DNA from: Haematococcus lacustris
Lineage: Eukaryota > Chlorophyta > Chlorophyceae > Chlamydomonadales > Haematococcaceae
Assembly: GCA_030144725.1 (NCBI GenBank)
Contig: JASKMD010000018.1
Coordinates: forward strand, 1,456,099 to 1,520,098
Length of the DNA stretch: 64,000 nt
Reading direction: 5' to 3'
The translations under genes and the position numbers were made by a program. The notes beneath the pieces are model-generated. The model was not told the DNA's origin. It ran no database searches and saw only the letters and a program-made list of their open reading frames with translations. Numbering within the stretch: the stretch's first letter is position 1; every line of letters begins with the position of its first letter. This document shows positions 32,313-42,982 of the stretch, piece after piece.

Positions 32313-32716
32313 TGTAGGTACCTACAGTACTGTAAGTGGTCTCTCGAGGTACCTCGAGGTACCTCGAGGTACTGTAGATGTCTACAGTACTGTAGATGTC
32401 TACAGTACTGTAGATGTCTACAGTACTGTAGATGTCTACAGTACTGTAGGTGTCTACAGTACTGTAGGTACCTACAGTACTGTAAGTGGTCTCTCGAGGT
32501 ACCTCGAGGTACCTACAGTACTGTAGATGTCTACAGTACTGTAGATGTCTACAGTACTGTAGATACCTACAGTACTGTAAGTGGTCTCTCGAGGTACCCC
32601 GACAGTACTGTAGACACCTACAGTACTGTAGGTGCCTACAGTACTGTAGGTGTCTACAGTATTGTTCGTGTACTCGCGAGGTACCCCGACAGTACTGTAG
32701 ACACCTACAGTACTGT
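32313..32716. repeat. C2 right palindrome array, outer part 2
   Basis: Continuation of the TACAGTACTGTA array to about 135 bp from the C2 end. It includes two CTCGCGAGGTACCCCGAC variants also seen at 5776-5790 of C1. Confidence 0.88.
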
Positions 32717-32855
32717 AGCATGGCCGTATCTCACCAACCGCGCAAAATCACGAATTTTAGTTTCAACCCCCAATCTTACAATGCCTTCATTTGACTATGT
32801 ACCAAGTCCGAGGCTCCGAATCTCAAAAATGCTGTTACTAATTTGCCTGAGTGGT

Positions 32856-34440
32856 GCAGGCACGCACTTCAGTGACCACACAGAGGCGCCCCTCGCCTAG
32901 CATGTGCGGACCTTGTGCCACGAACATGTATTGCCTGTTGTGAACTTGCGGAATCCTTGCAGCTTCATGCTGAACATCAAGCACTTGCATGCATGCATAG
33001 ATACTTGTGTGATCTATCCTGCATAATGCTCCTCACTGAGATGTGTACTAGTGCATAACGTAAGGCATTACGATGTGTTGTGAGTCGGGTTCATTTATTG
33101 CTTGCCAGAGGTAGCGTGCTTTGCTTTGTGTTGAAACCCTTGCGGTGATGGGATGATGAGATGTGTGAAGTTGCTCCTGATTGAGTGAAACAATTGGTGA
33201 GGAATGGTCCTGATTGACTGTAACAACAAGACATCACCCGGGGAACAGGCCAGGACTGCGAACATGTGCGGAAGGATATCAACAACACGAAGTTCCGTAT
33301 TCTCCCTTATGATTCGCCCATATGAAAATAATTGTTTGACAACTTCGCGGTTCAGTCTATCAAATTGTTATCCTAAATTACTCTAATAGCGCACCGGAGA
33401 TGCCCCGCCTCGCCCAGCCCAACCCAGCCCAGCCCAGCCCCACTTTGCCGCATTTAGGAGTGGGAGGGGGTGGGAAGGGTTGGGAGGGGGTGAAAAGGAC
33501 GTGCGGGGGGTGGGAGTCAGGAGTCCCCAACATGGGGTTGGTAATCTTCATGCAAGTACTCGCTACAGAGTGCACCGGTTTCGATAGCGTTTGTTGCATT
33601 GGCACCTGCGAATTACTCCGCATCTACTGGCAAGCGGCGCGTTAATCCTTGCATCAGAGTCCATGCCGGCGCAAGCGATCGCGGACACACCTCAGCTGCT
33701 CACCATCAACCGTACTAGTGGTATGTAGCGGCATCAATAAGTTAACTGCGCCTGGCATCGAGCCAGTAGTACAATCACAATTCAGCCCGCCAGGCTCGCT
33801 CCGCGAACTTTTCATTGGTACAGGCGGCGTCGGAAGACCATCGTTGGGCGGATTGACACTCGACATTGCTGCAAACGCGAAAAATGTGCGTCTCTCTCTG
33901 GCTAGTCACACAAAAATAGGGACCCCCTTGCACAAATCGGCATGTTGTGAGCTGACCACTGTGACTTTGCACTGTCAACTTTGTTCATTACTCAACGAAG
34001 CATCTGTTGGAGAAGAAAGCACTGCATTTCATCGATCAGGCCGGTTGGAAATGACTTTGGCGTGACTCAACTTTGCCTTGCAGTAATGACTAGACCGCCC
34101 CGACCGCCCGGAACCTGCCCCCTCCCAGCCCCCTCCCAGCCCCAGCCCCGCCTTTCCCACCCCTCCCACCCCCAGCCCGCACTCCCACCCCCTCCCAGGC
34201 CCATCCCCACCCTCCCAGCCCCGCCCTCCTACCCCCTTGCACTGCCTTTCCACCCCCTCCCACCCCCTCCCAGCCCCCTCCCAGCCCTCAGCAAAGGTCT
34301 CCGTCCTATCAAGCCTCACCCCCCCTTTCCACCCGTTCCCAGCCCCTCCCACCCCCAGCCCCCCCCCTCCCACCCCTCCCCAGCCCCAGCCCCGCACTCC
34401 CAGCCCCGCCCTCCCACTCCCTACCACTGCCCCCGCTCCC
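32856..34440 (-). repeat. Remainder of the inverted permease unit (diverged)
   Basis: After C2, the sequence follows the permease 3' flank in reverse: 32856-33390 matches 49590-49920 and 56380-56840 with scattered changes. 33640-34010 matches 55650-56040 at lower identity. 34080-34300 is C-rich like the complement of 62645-62810. So copy 1 belongs to the same duplicated unit as copies 2 and 3, but inverted and older. No further gene recognised. Confidence 0.75.
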
Positions 34441-35200
34441 CTATGGGCCGCAGCCTGCGGCAGGCTCAATATGAAGCCCAACTGAAATCACCTAGGGCTG
34501 CGTATCTACACAGTCCCAATGGCCTGAAAGCCACAGCAAGGATGAGCAGGAGGCAGGTGCAGGTGCTGGCAGCTGGTGCTGGCCCCGCCCCTGGGCTGCC
34601 CCCCCCTCCTGCTGCCCCCCCCTGGCAGCAGCTGGCAGCAGCTGGCACCCTTCCAGCTGAGCAGCAAGGGGCCAGAGCGGAGCTGAACACGAGCTGGACA
34701 CGCATGCGGAGGGCAGGCGGGAGGGATCGGACCCAACATGTCGAGCAAGGTAACATAGCAATGGCCTACACACCTTGTATGGCCTTGCAGATAGGCCAGG
34801 CCAACAGTACTGCTTACGAAGATGTCAAGCAATGCAGCAGCCTTGTATATTTCTGTGCGAGTGTGGAGTGGCGCGGTTACATCGGTTTGACGTGCCATGT
34901 GAATTGTTTTGACTGCGGCGACTGTCCCTGACTGTTTGCAGATGCTACTGAGCCACGTCGGTCGCGGCGGTCTCTCGCCACGAGGCCCGCATGAGCAAAA
35001 CTGGCATGAATTTGAATGTCAAAATTTGAGCCGCCATAGCACTCAGCACAGCCCACAGTATTTAATGACACATGTTGCACCGCATAGCTGACGGAGTCCT
35101 CTATCCATTGATGTGCGAAACATAAATAGAAACCACGTGGCTGAGACGCGGCGTCGTTTTGATTACCAGGGGTCGGTTTCCTGTCATTTTCTGTTAGTTG
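34441..35200. other. Junction region with no recognised gene
   Basis: Lies between the inverted unit and the next forward-oriented flank. Short open blocks (for example around 34450-34740, plus) show Pro/Ala-rich sequence and a candidate donor at 34747. I recognise no domain. A TATTTAAT sits at 35059. Confidence 0.4.
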
Positions 35201-35494
35201 GGGACACCTGAGTGGGAGGGCAGTGAGGGGGCTTGGACGGGGTGGAAGGGGGGATGGAGGGCGAGGCTGGGGCTGGAAGGGGGTGGGAGGAGGTGTGCGG
35301 GCCATGTTGGGTCTGGGAGGGGGTGGGGGTGCGAGAGGGGGGGGTTCCGGGTAGTCGGAGTGGGCTAGTCATCACTCGTGGAGAATAAGGCCGAGTCGGC
35401 GATTTTAGGTAAGGGGGACTGCAGATAGCCCTTTCAAAGGCCGTCCCATCGCCATATGTTTCATGATTTTAATCGACGTGGTTGGGCTGTAATC

Positions 35495-35980
35495 GGCCTT
35501 TAGCTGAAGCGGTCAAACCTTGTGCAGGGTTTCGCCAAACCGTGCACAGGGTTTCAACTGGCTCAGCCCCTAGGTGGCCGTCAAGCCAGTTCCAGACCTT
35601 GTGCAGCGTTTCATAGACCATGTGCAGGGTTTCACAAACCGTGCACAGGGTTTTAAAGACCGTGCACAGGGTTTCATAGACCGTGCACAAGGTTTGGTGT
35701 GGCTCAGTTCCTAGGCGCTTTTAACCGTGTGCACGGTTTCGCTGACCGTGTGCAGGGTTTCATAGACCGTGCACAGGGTTTCAAAGACCTAGTGCAGGGT
35801 TTCATAGACCGTGCACAGGGTTTGGTGTGGCTCAGTTCCTAGGCGTTTCTGACCGTGTGCACGGTTTCGCTGACCGTGTGCAGGGTTTCGCTGACCGTGT
35901 GCAGGGTTTCGCTAACCTTGCACAGGGTTTCAAAGACCTAGTGCAGGGTTTCATAGACCGTGCACAGGGTATCAAAGCAT
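35495..35980. repeat. Element E left subterminal array
   Basis: About twenty copies of the 17-19 bp unit ACCGTGCACAGGGTTTC with CATAG, CAAAG or GCTG spacers. The core GTGCAC is palindromic. Confidence 0.88.
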
Positions 35981-35984
35981 GAGT

Positions 35985-36790
35985 GTATAGTCAGCATTGG
36001 CTTACAGCCTACATGCCTGCTGACATCTGCTGCCACATGTGGCCTCCTACATCAATGTAACATCACACGGCATCACCATTAGAGTCATGCCTATCACACA
36101 AACTGACTCATGGCTAACAACACACTGAAACTGGTGCTGCCAGGCATGCACCACATGACACAAGCCACTAGACTCAGGGCTGCACACGCCATGCACCTCA
36201 TAGCAACCTCATGCACCTCATAGCATCTCATAGCAACTGACACACTGCTACACACGCCATGCATTGCTCGTCTCATACCAGTTGACTAATGGCTACTCAA
36301 ACTATATACTCATGACGAACAGCAGCAAACACATGGCTAACGAAGCCATGCACCTCATGACACATGGCAGCTGACTCAGGGCTACACATGCCTTGCCACA
36401 CCTGCCACATGGCAGCTGTCTCATTGCTTGGGATAAGGGAAGGGCTGCAGCTGCCTCTTGGCTGATCATGCTTTGCACCACCTGCCCCATAGCAGCTGGC
36501 TCCTTGTTGCTCTCTTAAGGCTCCTTGTTGCTCATGCCTTGCCACACCTGCCACATGGCAGCTGGCTCATGGCTACACACGTCATGTACCACCTCATGGC
36601 TGCCACTCCTAGCTGCCGCTCCAGGCTGCTGCTCCGGGCTGCTGCCCTGGGCTGCTGGCCTGGGAGGTGGTGGTGGAAGTCGGGTAAGGTGAGGGTAAGG
36701 TAGGGGAGGGGCTGCAGCGTAGCGCAGGAGGGGGGAAGCGGAGCGACACGGGTGAGTCTGTGGGTGAGGGGAAGGACAAGGGAAGGGTGT
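35985..36790. other. Element E interior, CATGCACCTCATAGCA-rich
   Basis: Imperfect repeats of short words such as ACACGCCATGC, CACCTCATAGCA and CACATGGCAGCTG (36090-36600), then G-rich DNA. No gene recognised. Confidence 0.5.
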
Positions 36791-36801
36791 GACCATTAGA
36801 C

Positions 36802-36880
36802 CTGCAGCAAACAAGGGGCATGCTAGCCATCAGGCTCGGTGCCAAGAGCCACAAATCTGCTTCATGCTGGCCACTCACCG
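36802..36880 (-). other. Intron-like module in E (1)
   Basis: Minus strand GTGAGTGGCC to GTTTGCTGCAG, followed by GTCTAATGGTCACACCC. Body contains the shared GCATGCCCCTTGTTTGCTG. Closely similar to the modules in C and D. Confidence 0.5.
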
Positions 36881-36881
36881 T

Positions 36882-37030
36882 TTGCTGGGGTGGGGTGGGG
36901 TGGGGTGGGGTGGGGTGGGGTGGGGTGGGGTGGGGTGGGGTGGGGTGGGGTGGGGTGGGGTGGGGTGGGGTGGGGTGGGGTGGGGTGGGGTGGGGTGGGG
37001 TGGGGTGGGGTGGGGTGGGGTGGGGTGGGA
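36882..37030. repeat. GGGGT pentamer microsatellite
   Basis: About 29 copies of GGGGT, directly next to the donor side of the module at 36802-36880. Confidence 0.95.
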
Positions 37031-37076
37031 TAGGGGAGGGGTGGGGTGGGCAAGGGGTGGGCGTGTGACCGTCACA

Positions 37077-37155
37077 CCTGCAAGCAACAAGGGGCGTGCT
37101 CACGGTAAGGCTGCGCAATGGGGGCCACTGATGTGCAAGGGGCTGGCCACTCACT
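37077..37155 (-). other. Intron-like module in E (2)
   Basis: Minus strand GTGAGTGGCC to TTGCTTGCAG, followed by GTGTGACGGTCACACGC. Same body elements as module 1. Confidence 0.5.
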
Positions 37156-37579
37156 GTTATCTCCATGTGCCATTGCTGACTCCTTGCTGCCTCCTTGTTG
37201 GCTGCTGCTCCTCCCTCCTGGCTGTGCCTCCTGGCTGTGGAGGGCATGGGCCTCTTGGCCTTGGCCAACCACTTGCCTTGCCCATGCCTCCTGGCTGCCA
37301 CTCCTGGCTGCCGCTCCTAGCTGCTGCTCCTGGCTGCCGCTCCTGGCTGCTCCTCTTGGCTGCTCCTCTTGGTTGCGCCTCCTGGGGAGTGGTGGGTCTG
37401 GCAGGTGGTGCCACCAAGGGTGAGGGTGAGGGTGTGCACTCCAAGCCTGGGTAAGGGTGAGGGAGAGGAGGAGGAGGGGGGTGTGAGGGAAGGAGGTGAG
37501 GGGGAGGAGGTGAGGGGGAGGAGGGAGAAGAGGCATGTTGCTCCTTGCTGCCGCTCTGGCTGCTGAGCTGACCATCACA

Positions 37580-37660
37580 CCTGCAGTAAACATGGGGCGT
37601 GCTAGCGGTTAGGCTGGGTACAAGGGGTCACTTATGTGCGTGGGGCTAGCCACTCACTGC
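37580..37660 (-). other. Intron-like module in E (3)
   Basis: Minus strand GTGAGTGGCT to GTTTACTGCAG, followed by GTGTGATGGTCAGC. Contains CCCAGCCTAACCGCTAGCA, which is shared with D module 1. Confidence 0.5.
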
Positions 37661-38254
37661 TTGCTCCATGCGGTCCCTTGATCATTCCTTATGGGGAGGG
37701 AAGAGGGAGGAGGAGGGAAGAGGGAAGAGGGAGGAGGGAGGAGGGTACGCTTTTGCTCTTGTCTGCCGCCCTGGATGCCGCTACTTGTTGCCGTTGTGGT
37801 TGCTCTTTCTGGCTGATGGAAGGTGCCACTGCGCCTTGGCACCGAACCTGCTCAAGCACATGACACATGCCACGCTCCAACCCCGCGGTCGCACCTCAGA
37901 GTCGCATCTATGCATCGCACCTTTGCAAGCTACCTTTGTGCCGTTCGCCCTCAACTCTGTGCTTGATCACAAGTACCCTATTCCTTTCGCTGATCGCTAA
38001 TGGCTGCGAAACCGAGCTGCATGCTGGCCTCTTGGCTGACGACTGATGGCTGCGAAGGCTAGCTGGACCGCATTTCATGGCCGGCTGCGAGGCTGCGCAT
38101 TTGGGCGCTGTCGATGTCGCCGCTGCTGAGTTTGGGATGGACGTGTCGCGTGTTGCGTGTTGCTGCATTACTGTGGGCTTTGCGAGGTCGACATGGTTTC
38201 CTCTCATGGCGCCTCGCGACCTCAAGTCACATGCACCCTGCAAGTCACATGCAC

Positions 38255-38645
38255 AAAGCGGGGTTGGCGAAACCCTGCACAGCGTCTTTGAATGACTTAG
38301 GAGAAATCAACACAAGGAACGAAACCCCGCACTGGGTTAGCGAAACCCTGCACGACGTCTGTGTTGACTTAGGCGAAATCAATGCTTTGATCGAGACCCT
38401 GCACAAGGCCAGCGAAACCCTGCACTAGGTTAACGAAACCCTGCACAAGGTCTGAGTTGACTTAGAAAAAATCAATGCTTGGATCGAAACCCTGCACAAG
38501 GTCGGCAAAACCCTGCACACGGTCTTGAAACCCTGCACAAGGTTTGCGAAACCCTGCACAAGGTCAAGTGAAACCCTGCACAAGGTTTCAAAGGCTAATT
38601 GTGCCTCAAAGAGAGAATAAACCGTGTGCAGGGTTTCAGTAAACT
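38255..38645. repeat. Element E right subterminal array
   Basis: Repeats of GAAACCCTGCACAAGGTC, the complement of the left-array unit, so the two arrays face each other. Confidence 0.88.
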
Positions 38646-38952
38646 GGCCCCCATTTCTTACTGGCTTTGACTTTGCACATGCTACCTAGTAGGTTGTGCT
38701 TCTATTCTGACGTCTGACAACTCCTCATACTCAGAAATATTAAAAAGTCACTTCAGTCAGTTAGCACCATCTCCCTTAGCCAAATTCGGGGTGAGGGCCC
38801 AGCTCATGGTCCAGCAGCTTCGCAATGACCAAGAATTTCACTTTGGCCCAAGGGAGTCTTCTCCTCCACTAGGTCACAGCAGCCTACATGCCAAGTCTCA
38901 GACCTCAACTCGCAAGTTTGCCGAGCCAGCCAGCCCTTATTTGCCAGGAGTG

Positions 38953-39117
38953 ATTCCTGCAAGGCAAAAGTTGGGTCGCGCCAATGCCATTGTTGACTAA
39001 TGGTGGCTGCTGCGAATGTTCCCGAGCGGCAAGTCTACAACAGTGCCACGATGGTAGCATATGTTGTACTTCGTGAGGCTTTGGCCAGTATAGAAAGTGA
39101 TAGTGGTCAGCTCAGGC
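38953..39117 (+). repeat. Permease-unit flank fragment
   Basis: 165 bp nearly identical to 55571-55735 and 62814-62977. It includes a short open block AANVPERQVYNSATM. Interrupted at 39118 by element F and continued at about 45514. Confidence 0.8.
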
Positions 39118-39329
39118 GTTCCCAACTACCTGAAAACCACCCCCCTGTAATAGGAAGCCCGTATCTCCGCAACCACTTAGTCAGAAATATATGTAAACAG
39201 TGCTTTGGACAGAAGGGACTCATAGATACGAGATGGCAGACGCAGCAAAAACTATCTCGCTCTCAGCGGTGCTCAGTGCCTGCCCAAAGATCGACATTTA
39301 AGTTCATGCGATTGCACTAGTAGTCTAGC

Positions 39330-40377
39330 ACGCTTCACCACACTGTTGTGAGTGGTACCTGCAACGCGTAGCAGCAGACGGAACATGTTTTGCTATTGGC
39401 ATGTGGACGCGACGACGGCAGTCGTGACAACTAGATTATTATTAGCTTTTGGAGCTGCTGCTGGCGCTCTACTACGCTTAAAACAAGGTTATAGGTGCAG
39501 TACTTGCAAGAAGCTCTCCCCAATGATCCTGAGCAGCAGGCTGTTGTCCTGGAGCAGCTGGCAAAGGGTGACAGCCCATGGTGGAGACTGACCCTTATGC
39601 GCCCAGACGCGCAGCATGGACACCGTTGAGCTGATGTAGCTGGCCTGTGGTGTGGGTGTCACACGGCACTTGAGGCTAGGCGCCCCATGCTCCCATGCCG
39701 AGCGGCACCCAATACTGGGCTGGGCGGATGTCACCACCCAATGCAGCAAGCCCAGTCAGCTGTGTGTTGTGTATGCCGTGGCTATAGCAGGGGTGCAGCC
39801 AGCCTGCCCCTTGCACTGCAGGAGTTCACTCATGCGGGCGACAACACCACCATAATCACCCATGTTCACAGCTGCACTGACTGCTGTGATGCTGGCGATG
39901 TGATGCTGGCAATGTGATGCTGTGATGTTGTCGAGGCCGTGGAGAAGCAGCTCCTCCATTATGACTTGGACATGAGCTTCTGCCGTGCCAGTAGGCAAGG
40001 GGATGATAGCCAACACATCAGTGACTTGAGTGGTGAGTCGGCCTGCCCCAGCTGCGGCCTCAGCCCCAGCCCCTTCCACGGTGCCCCTTCCACGGTGCCC
40101 ATTAGGGACTGCTCCACATCCCGCAAGCGCTGCACCTTAGCATGTGCCCTGCCCACCGCAGCCTTCATACCATTAGGGCAGTGGCGGTGGCCTGTCTGGG
40201 GAGAGCTACTAAACGCCTTCAGATGGGCACGGAGAGCTTTGCTCGGCCTCTTGCCCATGGCTTGCAGGGGGTGGGAGGGAGTGGGAGTGGGTGGGAGGAG
40301 GGGAGGGCTGGAGAGATGGGGGATGGGCGGGAATGGGCGGGGAGTAGGGTTGGGAGGACTGGAAGGGGGTGGTGGAA
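39330..40377. other. Element F interior with no recognised gene
   Basis: Unique-looking sequence. Open blocks on both strands (for example 39939-40478 plus and 39756-40079 minus) lack recognisable domains. 40265-40375 is G-rich. Confidence 0.4.
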
Positions 40378-40828
40378 CACACACGCAAATTAGTGCACAA
40401 CTATCGATTTTGAGGGGGTGTTTTTGTACACGGTTCGCCTCGGAACCATACCTAATGCCGCCTCACAACCATACCTAATGCCGCAACAGTGCACCAAACT
40501 TCATGGTGCAAAACTGCACCATGTACAGTTTTGTGATGTAATAATGTAGTTATGTTGGTCATTTATTGGTATCTTCAAGGTTTGGAGATTGTTGTTCCTT
40601 AAAATGTTATTTGCTTTTCATGGTGTAGTACTGCACCTGTCACTAGTGCACTACTACAATGCACCCACTTGTGCTACACTGCACCACACCGAGTGGTACA
40701 ACACATCACCTTAGCGATATCTTACCAACCATGCATATTTATGATTTTTCGTTCAAACCCAAATCTTACAACCACGTCATATGGCTATGTGCAAAATCTC
40801 AAGCCGCGATTCTGAAAAATGCTGTTAC
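40378..40828. mobile_element. Element G: short deletion relative of element C
   Basis: Left end CACACACGCAAATTAGTGC, then GGGGGTGTTTTTG and CGGTTCGCCTCGGA, follow the C end (CACACAGGCAAATTAGTGC). The right part (CTTACCAACC, CAAATCTTACAA, AAAATGCTGTTAC) follows the other end of C. The final inverted repeat after GCTGTTAC is missing. About 450 bp. Its interior has its own short palindromes (CATGGTGCAAAACTGCACCA) in place of TACAGTACTGTA. Confidence 0.7.
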
Positions 40829-41036
40829 ACCTGCCAACAATGGATGTGCCTTTGGAGTGGTCCCAATCATTGTGTGTTGATCCAATATCTATGTTTCTTT
40901 GTTCGGGTGATGCACGTAAGAGTCATCTTGGACAAGAGTGTATGGAGCTTGGCTGGAGCTCAGCGGCGGTGGCAAAAAGCAGCAAAGATGTTGAGGGGTG
41001 GGTGGGTTTGCTAGCCTGGCGCCCACCATTATGTAG

Positions 41037-41313
41037 TAGATAGTTGGCAAACATGGAGTGTTAAGCCCGCCTAAAGACGCGAGGCCGAGGTCCGAGCGCG
41101 TAACAGCCCGAGACCTCAGCCAGAGGCCGCGGAGCGTAGCGACCCTAACCCTAACCCTAACCCTAACCCTAACCCTAACCCTAACCCTAACCCTAACCCT
41201 AGCCCTAGCCCTAACCCTAACCCTAACCCTAACCCCCGAGGGCTGTTACGCGCGAGGACCGAGGCCGAGCGTCTTTAGGCGCGCTTAACACGCACATGTT
41301 TGCCAACTATCTA
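41037..41313. mobile_element. Element K: MITE carrying telomere-type repeats
   Basis: Inverted repeats of about 75 bp per arm starting TAGATAGTTGGCAAACATG, with ATGTAG duplicated at 41031-41036 and 41314-41319. The centre holds the CCCTAA array. It lies inside element J. Confidence 0.85.
41143..41235. repeat. Interstitial telomere-type repeat (CCCTAA)
   Basis: About fifteen CCCTAA units with two CCCTAG variants, TTAGGG class. Flanked by MITE arms on both sides, so it is not a chromosome end here. Confidence 0.95.
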
Positions 41314-42061
41314 ATGTAGTTGGGTGTTACGCGCGTTTTAACGTGCGTTGACGCTAGTTTGGTCGTTTCCCACTCCGCTCAAATCTCACTCCTCAAAAGT
41401 GAGACGCCGATTTGGAAGCCTGGCCTATCTTGCCGACTTGTGTTGGCGGTATGGAAGAGCCGTTGGAGTAGCCTAACAGTGGTTCTCTGGGACCCACTCC
41501 TCTCTTGGCGCTTCGGGCTGGTAAGCCAACCGTACTTCAGCGGCTGTATTCTTTTTCGCGTTGCTTAACCTGCATTGCTTGCCATTTGCAGCCGCACCCA
41601 TCCCCAGCCCAGCCGACAAATCAGCCGCGGTTTCAGCCGGAACTGATGGTGAGCTAGTTGCTTTAGCTCTAGTTGTGTTTTAGTCTCTTTATGTAGCTTG
41701 TGTGCTCGCAGCCGCTTCTTCCGCTGCTCCACAATGTGCAGCGGGCCAGGCATGCGGTGACGTCCGCCTAGCTGCAACTAGTGGACGAGCAGGTGATGTG
41801 CTTCGGAGCTGGTTTGTGGGAAGACGAACGGTGTACATCTGTAGTGTGCGTGTGTTATGGATGCGCAGGACTGTTCACGCTGTTACGGTCTGACCCGGCT
41901 ATCACCAAGGCTTAGCAAACAAGCACGCTTAACAAGAAGACCAAGGATACGGAGACGCGCACAATGATGGCGTTGCAGTGCCTCTTGGTATGCACAGCCT
42001 AGGAATAGCTGCCATGCTTGCCTAGCTTGCCTTTTTTTGCTTTGCCTCTAGCCTTCATGTG

Positions 42062-42258
42062 ACTGTAGGAGTTGTGTGCTTGGTGTGTGTGTATGCGTGT
42101 GTGTGTGCGTGTGTGTGCGTGTGTGTGCACATGTGTGCGTGTGTGTGTGTGCTTGGTGTGTGCGTGTGTGTGCTTGGTGTGTGCGTGCGTGCGTGTGTGT
42201 GTGCATGTGTGCGTGCGTGTGTGCGCTTGGTGTGTGCGTGTGTGTGTGTGTGTGCTTG

Positions 42259-42292
<34 letters not shown>

Positions 42293-42680
42293 GTGTGTGC
42301 ATGCGTGTGTGTGCTTGGTGTGTGCGTGCGTGCATGTGTGCGTGCGTGTGTGCGCTTGGTGTGTGCGTGTGTGTGTGTGTGTGTGTGTGCTTGGTGTGTG
42401 CGTGTGTGCGCGTGTGTGTGTGCATGTGTGTGTGTGCTTGGTGTGTGCGTGTGCGGTGTGTGTGTGCGCGTGAGCATGTGTGTGAGTGCGTGTCCGTGTG
42501 TGAGGGGGCTGCGTGTGTGAGTGCGAGGCGGGTTGTGTGTGTGTGCGTGTGCGTGGTGCCAGCTCCGTGCGTGGTGCCGAGCTGGCAGCAAGCTTGTGCG
42601 TGGTGTGTGTGTACAGCGTGTGTGTGAGTGAGTGTGTGAGTGTGTGTGCGTGTGCGTGTGTGGCGGGGCTGCGTGTGTGT
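42062..42680. repeat. GT-rich microsatellite with TGCTTGGTGTGTGCG repeats
   Basis: TGTGTGCG tract punctuated by GCTTGGTGTGTGCGTG every 30-70 bp, in an imperfect higher-order pattern (42170-42300 resembles 42310-42440). Thr/His- and Cys/Val-rich ORFs across it are artefacts. Confidence 0.9.
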
Positions 42681-42982
42681 GCATGTCAGGGTTGTCAGGG
42701 CATGTTTCCAGCATGAAAGCCCAGCTTTTGCAGCTGCAAGCGTAATAACTGTCAGGGTGCTGCAGGGTGCTTTGTTCATGCCGAGCATGCGTAAGGATCA
42801 GAGAGCTTTGGTTGGTGCGACGTCTCTAAAACACGCATGTTTGGATCTTCAAACGGTTCTTAAACTGCGAAAAGCGTATTTTAAACAGCGGAAAGCGTAC
42901 CTTAAACAGCCCTCACCCCCCTATTATGGCCTCCTAAATGAGCCGTAAATGAGTCTTTAAACGCTAGTAACACCCAACTACA

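Larger units (their letters stand above)
24990..32853. mobile_element. Element C, copy 2 (C2), in the 3' flank of permease copy 1
   Basis: Ends CACACAGGCAAATTAGT (24990-25006) and the complement of CACTCAGGCAAATTAGT (32837-32853), with GT duplications (24988-24989, 32854-32855). The empty site is visible in the permease copy 2 and 3 flanks (GTAGTGTGCAGGCACG on their minus strand), which confirms both junctions. The layout is C1 reversed: short palindrome array, TATA box, terminal ORF, long palindrome satellite, CAG zone, Pro-rich blocks with modules on the minus strand, GGGCT tract, GCGAGGCTG zone and a right palindrome array holding a MITE. It is about 1 kb longer than C1, mainly from satellite expansion. 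Confidence 0.93.
35373..38952. mobile_element. Element E: CACT...AGTG element with a third repeat family
   Basis: Ends CACTCGTGGAGAATAAGG and the complement of CACTCCTGGCAAATAAGG, with AT duplications (35371-35372, 38953-38954). The uninterrupted target (GGGCTAGTCATTCCTGCAAGG) is present at 55560-55580 and 62803-62823, so both boundaries are firm. 3580 bp. Subterminal arrays of a GTGCAC-centred repeat flank G-rich and low-complexity blocks with three intron-like modules on the minus strand. No transposase visible. Confidence 0.9.
41032..42982. mobile_element. Element J: candidate terminal-inverted-repeat element
   Basis: Inverted ends TGTAGTTGGGTGTTA (41315-41329 after K; its first bases lie at 41032 before K) and TAACACCCAACTACA (42968-42982). 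No clear target duplication seen. Contains a long GT-rich tract and no recognised gene. Confidence 0.5.

Noticed and set aside
41143..41235. Chromosome end or fusion point
   Set aside because: The repeats are enclosed by inverted arms and a target duplication, so a transposon explains them.
42048..42788. Thr/His-rich and Cys/Val-rich ORFs of 130-246 residues
   Set aside because: Translations of the GT-rich microsatellite.
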